From Acidimicrobiaceae bacterium (GTDB taxonomy: Bacteria; Actinomycetota; Acidimicrobiia; Acidimicrobiales; RAAP-2), in NCBI GenBank assembly GCA_003138855.1, contig PLHF01000128.1:1-48094 (forward strand): a stretch of 48,094 nucleotides of DNA, written 5' to 3'. Shown one piece after another: positions 43,081 through 48,094 of the stretch; the first letter of the stretch is position 1, and every line of letters starts with the position of its first letter. The translations under genes and the position numbers were made by a program. The notes under the pieces are model-generated. The model ran no database searches and was not told where the DNA came from. It saw nothing but the letters and a program-made list of their open reading frames with translations.

Positions 43081-43575
43081 GGGCTCACCACCTGCGGATC
43101 GGTGCGGCGAACCGCGCCCCGTCGAGGACCTCGAGACTGAACCGGTGGTACCGGGCCACCGCCCCCTCGGGGAGCGGTGGGTCCGTTCCAGCGAGCGTTA
43201 GGGCGATCTTTCCGAAGGGATGGCCGGGTTGCCTTGGCGCCGACAGGCAGATGGGCGAGCCAATCTCGGTCGGTCACCCCGGATCCTGACTCCGCGTCGG
43301 CCATGAAGCGCTCCTCGCACCGGTATCCAAAGATGCCGATCACACCGGAAACCGGCGGGCCTCCACATGCAGTGTGCAGGTGCGAATTGTCATGGCGATA
43401 GAGGCAATGGTCACATCTCCACCCGAATCGGTCCGAAGGCACTCGGGCCGATCGGATTCCCCCCTCCGAGAGCGTGAAGTCGAGCCGCGCTGTCGCTCCG
43501 AAGATGCGAGCGGAGCTGGGTCGGCCGCAGATCGATGATGCCGTGTTGGCATTGACGGACAAGGGTGGTCGAGGG
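43081..43575. other. Stretch between ctaA and the DUF4397 gene, no gene supported
   Basis: About 500 bases between the ctaA start and the end of the DUF4397 frame. A minus-strand frame spans it, but its sequence is Arg/Ser-rich and matches nothing I recognise. It probably contains the ctaA promoter. Confidence 0.35.
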
Positions 43576-44334
43576 TCACCGTGAGGCGCGGAGCGACCGG
43601 GGGAGGAACGACGATTGGCGGCCCCGAAACGACTGCACCCAGCCCGAAAGGGCTGGGTGCAGTCGTAGGTTGAATCTGAGCTCGGAGAGCTGCTGGCAGA
43701 AGGTGTGCTCAGTGAGCAGTCGGCACTGCCAGGGCACCACCTCGAAGCTCGACGGGTAGATGCCGATGGCGAACGCCAGCGCATTGGTGTCCGCCGGCAG
43801 GGTGACACTACCCAGATCGGCCAACACGGTGCCGGGGGTGTTCGGTGCGGTCACGGTCACGTGGTAGCTGCCCGCCGGGACGGCCGCGGTTGCGGTCTGT
43901 CCATTGGAGAAGGCGGGCGTGATGGCCACTGTGCTGTCGGCATAGACGCCGACCGTGGGGGCGACCGCCAGATGGCGAACGGTCACGCGGGCCTGGCCGC
44001 CGGTGGGGACCACGTCGACCACGTAGAAAGCGGGCGTGACCCAACCTGGATAGTCGGTGGACACGTCGGCGGCGGTGCCGGTCTGCACGTTCTTGAACTC
44101 CTTGTAGGAGAACAGGTTCTTGACCACGTAGATGTCGACGTTGAGTGCGGGGACGCCGTGGACGAGGCTGAGGTCAGCCGTGGGCGCCGACCGACCGTGG
44201 TCGCCCTGCCAAGCCGCAGGCGTGTTGCCCTGATGTTGCCATGCGTCTGCGCCGGCGGTGGCCGTTGCGCTGGTGAGGGCGAGCCCGGCAGCCAGTGCAG
44301 CGGCCCCGACCAGGCCCAAGAATCGGGTCTTCAT
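43576..44334 (-). CDS. Secreted DUF4397 domain protein
   Basis: A 252-residue protein. A clear signal peptide (MKTRFLGLVGAAALAAGLAL...ATAGADA) precedes a DUF4397 domain starting LSLVHGVPALNVDIYVVKN, then ARVTVRHLAVAPTVGVYAD and GSYHVTVTAPNTPGTVLADL. ATG 44334 has AAAGGAGG 5 bases upstream. The domain ends near TNALAFAIGIYPSSFEVVPW (~residue 205). The remaining residues are basic and not domain-like, and their codons run through a perfect terminator hairpin (43629-43666). A frameshift or stop loss near the 3' end is likely; in another frame a TGA follows within about 25 bases of VVPW. Confidence 0.8.
   Translation of the reverse strand: MKTRFLGLVGAAALAAGLALTSATATAGADAWQHQGNTPAAWQGDHGRSAPTADLSLVHGVPALNVDIYVVKNLFSYKEFKNVQTGTAADVSTDYPGWVTPAFYVVDVVPTGGQARVTVRHLAVAPTVGVYADSTVAITPAFSNGQTATAAVPAGSYHVTVTAPNTPGTVLADLGSVTLPADTNALAFAIGIYPSSFEVVPWQCRLLTEHTFCQQLSELRFNLRLHPALSGWVQSFRGRQSSFLPRSLRASR
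43629..43666 (-). terminator. Perfect 17-bp hairpin, terminator of the DUF4397 gene
   Basis: The arms 43629-43645 and 43650-43666 (ACGACTGCACCCAGCCC on the plus strand) pair without a mismatch around a GAAA loop (TTTC on the minus strand). On the minus strand the stem is followed by TTTC. It lies inside the 3' part of the DUF4397 frame, an unusual place for a terminator. Confidence 0.75.
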
Positions 44335-44680
44335 AGGGAGCCTCCTTTGTCGTGCAACGGGCGATCGTCCGCGCCTGCCGCCGGACGGCGACCGGTAACA
44401 GTGCGGAGGCGTACCAGTATTGGATGCAGCAGAACCCTGAGAACTTCGGCGGTCGGCGACAGACAGCGCACTGTCGAACACGCAGAGGCGCTCCGGACCT
44501 CGGATTGCGTCGGGCTCGAGGGGCTCGCGGACGGTGTCACGTGAAGGCGACATCATTGGCGGACGGACGCTCGGGGATGGTCGCTAACCTGCAGGTGGCA
44601 GAGCAAACGGTGCGTCGGTCGCCCGACGGCAAGGAGCAACGGCCCACAGCGGGGTCCAGAGCGCGGAGCAGGGGAGTTCC

Positions 44681-45076
44681 ATGGGTGTGTTCACCGACCT
44701 CGAGGTCGAGTACCTGCAATCGCAGCGCCTGGCGCGGCTGGCCACGGCGTCGGCGTCGGGCCTGCCCGACGTGTCCGCGGTCGGGTTCGGGCTGGACGGT
44801 GACGCAATCGTCAGCGGCGGGCTGGACCTGACCAAGACAGTCCGCTTCAGGCATCTGAGCGAGAATCCACGAGCCACCATCGTCATCGACGACCTCGCCT
44901 CGGTGAACCCGTGGAGCCCGCGCGGGGTGAAAGTCCGTGGCTCGGCCACGATCGAGGAGCACGAAGGCAGGCAGCGCATCCGGATAGAGCCCGAGGTGAT
45001 CTGGAGCTGGGGTATCAATCCCGATGGGGAGAAGCGATTCGCCTCGATCGAGCGGCGGAGCGTCACCAGCAGCTGA
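44681..45076 (+). CDS. PPOX-class F420/FMN-dependent oxidoreductase
   Basis: A 131-residue split-barrel flavoprotein of the pyridoxamine-5'-phosphate oxidase-like group. The start MGVFTDLEVEYLQSQRLARL, LATASASGLPDVSAVGFGLD and the later ENPRATIVIDDLASVNPWSP, RGVKVRGSATI are typical of small actinobacterial F420-binding members. ATG 44681 has GGGGAG 5 bases upstream. It probably acts as a homodimer in the cytoplasm. The substrate is unknown. Confidence 0.88.
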   Translation: MGVFTDLEVEYLQSQRLARLATASASGLPDVSAVGFGLDGDAIVSGGLDLTKTVRFRHLSENPRATIVIDDLASVNPWSPRGVKVRGSATIEEHEGRQRIRIEPEVIWSWGINPDGEKRFASIERRSVTSS

Positions 45077-45237
45077 TCGGCGCCGGCGGCCGTGGGCCGC
45101 ACGGGTGGCCCGGTCCCGCGCCCTTCCCACCTTGGCGCAAGGTCGGCGACGCGGATCGACCCGATACGTTGATCTGACGTCGTTGGACGTGGACCTCACG
45201 CCATTGATCGAATTCGGCGGAACCCAGTCACGGGCAC

Positions 45238-45265
45238 ATCGGCGATCGGCGATCGGCGATTGGCG
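45238..45265. repeat. 7-bp tandem repeat ATCGGCG
   Basis: Three exact copies of ATCGGCG (45238-45258) and a fourth, ATTGGCG (45259-45265), lie in the 387-bp gap between the PPOX gene and the beta-propeller gene. A 10-bp palindrome CGTTCGAACG follows at 45275-45284. A length-variable microsatellite is possible. Otherwise I see nothing in this gap beyond the promoter region of the next gene. Confidence 0.6.
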
Positions 45266-45463
45266 ATCTCGACTCGTTCGAACGTGAGGAACTCGGCGTG
45301 TGCCGAACGACCCCTCCCGCGCCCTCTCCACGGCCGGCCCGGCCGGTCACACGGCCACGGGCGGCGGGAGTTGATGCGGCACCTGCGTAACGGTCCCGCT
45401 GTTTGGAAGACGTAACAGGTGGGGACGTCCCCCATGCAGAGAACGACCAAGGAGATCACACCC

Positions 45464-46627
45464 ATGAAACGGTCCACTGCCCGTGCCCTTCGACTATCTG
45501 TCGCCGCTGCAGCGGTGGGTGGACTGGCCGCGCTGAGCGGTGCTGGTGCCGCCGGCGCTGATGGTTACCAAGGCGAGACGCATCTGGGGGAGGGCGCCGA
45601 TCACGTCGTCTTCGTCCAGACCGACAACGTCGCCGGCAACCAGATCGTCGCCTACGACCGCATGGACAACGGCACCCTCACCCTGGCGAACACCTACAAC
45701 ACCGGTGGGTTGGGCGGGGTCCTCAGTGGGTCCGTCGTGGACCATCTGGCTTCTCAGGGCTCGCTGACCTTCGACCGGGGCAATTCCCTTCTGTATGCCG
45801 TGAACGCCGGAAGCAACACCGTCTCGGTGTTCTCGGTCCGGGGTGACCGGCTGACGCTGCGCCAGGTGGTGAACTCGGGCGGCACCTTCCCGGTGAGCGT
45901 GGCCGTGCACGGCAACCTCGTCTCGGTCCTCAATGCCGAGAATGGTGGGTCGGTCCAGGAGTACGTCTCGTTCTTCGGCCGCCTGTTCGCGCTCCCGGGA
46001 TCGAACAGGGCCCTGGGCCTGGACCCGTCGGCAGCGCCACAGTTCGTCAACACTCCCGGTCAGGTCGCGTTCTCACCCGACGGTTCCAGGCTGATCGTGA
46101 CGACCAAGGCCAATGGCAACGACATCGACGTGTTTCGTGTGGGCTTCTTCGGGCAGCTGTCTGCTTCCCCGGTTGCGAACTCTGAGCCCGGAACGGTGCC
46201 CTTCGCCATCACGTTCGACCAGGCAGGCCACCTCGTCATTGCCGAGGCGGGAACGAACGCACTGGCTACGTTCACGCTCAACTTCGATGGGACCGTGAGC
46301 CTCATCAACTCCGTCGGGACCGGCTATGCGGCAACCTGCTGGGTCACGCCTGCTCAAGGGTTCTTCTATGCCTCCAACGCCGGAAGCGCAAATGTGAGCG
46401 GTTACCAGTCGGCTCCCAACGGCCAGCTGACCCTCCTCGGGGCTACCGACACCGACCCGGGAACGGTTGACGCCTCGGCTTCGACCGACGGGCAGTTCCT
46501 CTACGTCCAGACCGGGAAGAACGGGATCGTCGACGAGTTCCAGGTCAATGCCAACGGAACCCTCAGCGCAATCGGATCCGTGACCGTCGCCGGCGCTGCC
46601 GGTGGGGAGGGCATCGTCGCCCTGTAG
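45464..46627 (+). CDS. Secreted beta-propeller (lactonase-fold) protein
   Basis: A 387-residue exported protein. The signal peptide is MKRSTARALRLSVAAAAVGG and continues to ...GAGAAGADG. The body has repeated blades of the 6-phosphogluconolactonase-like propeller: LTFDRGNSLLYAVNAGSNTV, VAFSPDGSRLIVTTKANGND, ITFDQAGHLVIAEAGTNALA and a last blade with ASTDGQFLYVQTG. ATG 45464 has AAGGAGAT 7 bases upstream; upstream starts are rejected. Whether it is an enzyme or a binding protein cannot be told, since such folds are often non-catalytic when secreted. Two strong hairpins follow. Confidence 0.85.
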   Translation: MKRSTARALRLSVAAAAVGGLAALSGAGAAGADGYQGETHLGEGADHVVFVQTDNVAGNQIVAYDRMDNGTLTLANTYNTGGLGGVLSGSVVDHLASQGSLTFDRGNSLLYAVNAGSNTVSVFSVRGDRLTLRQVVNSGGTFPVSVAVHGNLVSVLNAENGGSVQEYVSFFGRLFALPGSNRALGLDPSAAPQFVNTPGQVAFSPDGSRLIVTTKANGNDIDVFRVGFFGQLSASPVANSEPGTVPFAITFDQAGHLVIAEAGTNALATFTLNFDGTVSLINSVGTGYAATCWVTPAQGFFYASNAGSANVSGYQSAPNGQLTLLGATDTDPGTVDASASTDGQFLYVQTGKNGIVDEFQVNANGTLSAIGSVTVAGAAGGEGIVAL

Positions 46628-46632
46628 GCAGC

Positions 46633-46680
46633 CCAGCGGTGCGGCGGCCAAGGATTCCGGAGGCGCCGCCGCACCGCTGG
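46633..46680 (+). terminator. Terminator hairpin after the beta-propeller gene
   Basis: CCAGCGGTGCGGCGGC (46633-46648) and its exact complement (46665-46680) form a 16-bp stem with a 16-base loop, starting 6 bases after the stop codon. TTGGAATT follows. Confidence 0.75.
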
Positions 46681-46700
46681 TTGGAATTGATGCGGTACCA

Positions 46701-46743
46701 CGGACGCCACAGGTCGAGCGCACTGCCCGACCTGTGGCGTCCG
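46701..46743. terminator. Second perfect hairpin in tandem
   Basis: CGGACGCCACAGGTCG (46701-46716) pairs exactly with CGACCTGTGGCGTCCG (46728-46743) around an 11-base loop, 20 bases after the first hairpin. It could be a back-up terminator, or a barrier to transcription entering from the IS side. Confidence 0.6.
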
Positions 46744-46744
46744 G

Positions 46745-47027
46745 CCCGCGTTGCCCCTCTTGTAGTCGTGAGACGAGCGTATGGGGGCTTCGCTCATGTG
46801 CTGCAGGGGCGCGGTGGCGCGACCACTTCAAGGTCGATGCGACCTTCCCCATGTCCCCATCGAGCTGTCCGTGGTGGACCGTGCGAGTCTCGATCTCGCC
46901 ACCTTGGCATCAAGAGTCGGCCCCGGTGCTTCCCCGCCGCGGTTGTAGGGACGCTCGGTCTCCTACTCCACAAGTGGGATGCTTTCGGACCAGTTGGGTT
47001 GCCCTGTCCGGCTTGCGCCACAGGCCG
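46745..47027. other. Non-coding junction before the right IS copy
   Basis: No supported gene. It is the flank into which the right IS copy appears to be inserted; short inverted words (for example GGTGG...CCACC around 46873-46903) are present, but I cannot name a structure. Confidence 0.3.
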
Positions 47028-47048
47028 TAATGTCCGAAAACCCGATCA
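47028..47048 (+). repeat. Probable terminal end of the right IS copy
   Basis: It begins TAATGTCCGAAAACCCGA, matching the left copy end at 336-356. Continuous similarity to the left copy runs from here into the transposase gene. Confidence 0.5.
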
Positions 47049-47105
47049 CCCCCTCGACCAGGGACTCTGTGCAGGGCGTCGACCACGGCGGCTACCGTCA
47101 TCCCG

Positions 47106-48094
47106 ATGCGACGACGCCGGGCCAGAGGTCAGCTGTGGGCCTTCGTCTACCTTGGCTTGCGTCAGTTGCTCGAGTTGGTCCTCCTACTCTTTCGCCGCGG
47201 GGGCTCCAAGGAGGCCGAGCTCCTCGCCCTGCGCCATGAAGTAGAAGTTCTTCGGCGCCAGATGGGGCGTCCCGCCTACAAGCCCGCCGATCGCGCGCTC
47301 CTGGCCGCCCTCAGTCGATTCCTTCCGCGCTCGTCCTGGGCAACCTTCGGTGTGACGCCCGCCACCCTGCTGTCCTGGCACCGCCGGCTGGTCACGAGAC
47401 GCTGGACGTACCCCCATCGCTCACCGGGTCGCCCGCCCGTCGACGACGACACGACGGCCCTCGTCGTTCGCCTGGCGAAGGAGAATGAGAGGTGGGGCTA
47501 CCGGCGCATCCAGGGTGAGCTGGGCAAGCTCGGTGTGCGCCTGGCGGCGAGCACCATCGCCAAGATCATGAAGGACCACTGGCTCGGCCCTGCTCCCCGA
47601 CGCAGTGGTCCCCTCTGGCGTGAGTTCCTGCGCTCTCAGGCGTCGGGCGTCGTGGCCACGGACTTCTTCCATGTCGACACCGTCCTGCTCAAACGCCTCT
47701 ATGTCCTGTTCTTCATCGAACTCGGACGTCGGAGAGTCTGGATCAACGGGGTGACCGCTCATCCCAATGCACCGTGGGTCACCCAACAGGCCAGGAACGT
47801 CACCGGTGACCTCGCCGACGCAGAGATCACCTCCAGGTTCCTGGTCCGCGACCGAGACACCAAGTACGTGGCGAGCTTCGACAATGTGTTCAAGGCCGAG
47901 GGCGCCGAGATCCTCCGGACACCATTCCGGACCCCGAACGCGAACGCCTTCGCCGAACGGTTCGTGCGCACCGTCAGATCGGAGTGCCTCGACCACCTGC
48001 TGGTCGTGAACGAAGCCCACCTCGAGCGCATCCTGCGCAGCTACGCCCGCCACTACAACGGGCATCGCCCGCACCAGGGACTCGCTCAGGAGAT
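47106..48094 (+). CDS. IS transposase with DDE integrase core (runs off right edge)
   Basis: At least 329 residues from ATG 47106, still open at the edge. The N-terminus has a hydrophobic helix and a HEVEVLRRQ helix. A helix-turn-helix region follows ([36 protein letters not shown]), then an rve-type integrase core. Candidate DDE residues are Asp186 (VVATDFFHVD), Asp249 or 251 (LVRDRDTKYV) and Glu284 (NANAFAERFVRTV); the end is HYNGHRPHQGLAQE. The group is related to the IS3/IS481 type of transposase. The frame is intact as far as it can be read, so the copy may be active. It faces outward, opposite to the left copy. Confidence 0.9.
   Translation, partial: MRRRRARGQLWAFVYLGLRQLLELVLLLFRRGGSKEAELLALRHEVEVLRRQMGRPAYKPADRALLAALSRFLPRSSWATFGVTPATLLSWHRRLVTRRWTYPHRSPGRPPVDDDTTALVVRLAKENERWGYRRIQGELGKLGVRLAASTIAKIMKDHWLGPAPRRSGPLWREFLRSQASGVVATDFFHVDTVLLKRLYVLFFIELGRRRVWINGVTAHPNAPWVTQQARNVTGDLADAEITSRFLVRDRDTKYVASFDNVFKAEGAEILRTPFRTPNANAFAERFVRTVRSECLDHLLVVNEAHLERILRSYARHYNGHRPHQGLAQE

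Noticed and set aside
43071-43808. A 245-codon minus-strand frame between ctaA and the DUF4397 gene
   Set aside because: It overlaps the end of the DUF4397 gene and has low-complexity Arg/Ser composition; no family is recognised.
45275-45284. CGTTCGAACG as a LexA box
   Set aside because: The half-sites are in the wrong order and lack the 4-base spacer seen at the true box at 34156-34169.
1-48094. The two IS copies as a composite transposon carrying the whole window
   Set aside because: The segment contains recA, rimO and ctaA, which are core chromosomal genes, and the outer ends are not visible.

Overview
The window is high-GC DNA with many GTG starts and short gene overlaps. It most likely comes from the chromosome of an actinobacterium. 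The run rimO-pgsA-cinA-recA, a LexA box of the actinobacterial type upstream of recA, DUF6325 and DUF3054 proteins, and a G1 peptidase fused to repeats of the YWLVASDGG type suggest the class Acidimicrobiia. That placement is an inference from gene content, not a search result.

Layout. (1) Bases 1-560 hold the outward-facing 5' part of an insertion sequence (IS) and a non-coding repeat. (2) About 560-28430 is an accessory block with no obvious housekeeping genes. It holds a two-TM potassium channel, LtrA, a GAP-family membrane protein, a flavodoxin, SHOCT-domain proteins, a large LuxR-type ATP-dependent regulator that is divergent from a sulfatase and its formylglycine-generating enzyme, a DUF2252 protein, an aquaporin-like channel and a DedA-like protein. 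It ends with a cation module: an NRAMP-like transporter, three micro-membrane proteins and a giant P-type ATPase. (3) At 28968-29117 a diverged second copy of the left repeat lies just past an intact tyrosine integrase (29138-30289), which sits next to tRNA-Ser(GCU). Bases ~412-29117 therefore look like an integrated island or a stack of island remnants. (4) At 30689-39351 core genes follow: rimO, pgsA, cinA and recA in one direction, then a luciferase-like oxidoreductase coupled to an NTF2-like protein, two truncated citrate synthase genes placed back to back, an SDR enzyme and a DUF3054 protein. (5) 40092-46627 encodes mainly exported proteins (G1 peptidase with six C-terminal repeats, DUF4397 protein, beta-propeller protein), with heme A synthase and an F420/FMN-type flavin oxidoreductase. 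(6) From 46633 two perfect hairpins are followed by the second IS copy, which faces right and runs off the edge.

How the genes fit together. The sulfatase carries the cysteine that the neighbouring FGE converts to formylglycine, and the divergent regulator is the obvious candidate to control them. The NRAMP-like protein and the P-type ATPase both lack transition-metal hallmark residues, and with the micro-membrane proteins they suggest handling of hard divalent cations. recA is under SOS control through a perfect GAAC-N4-GTTC box. The most unusual structures are the two citrate synthase C-terminal halves meeting head to head, the repeat pair flanking the island, the micro-protein/P-type ATPase cassette, and a terminator-like hairpin inside the 3' end of the DUF4397 reading frame.
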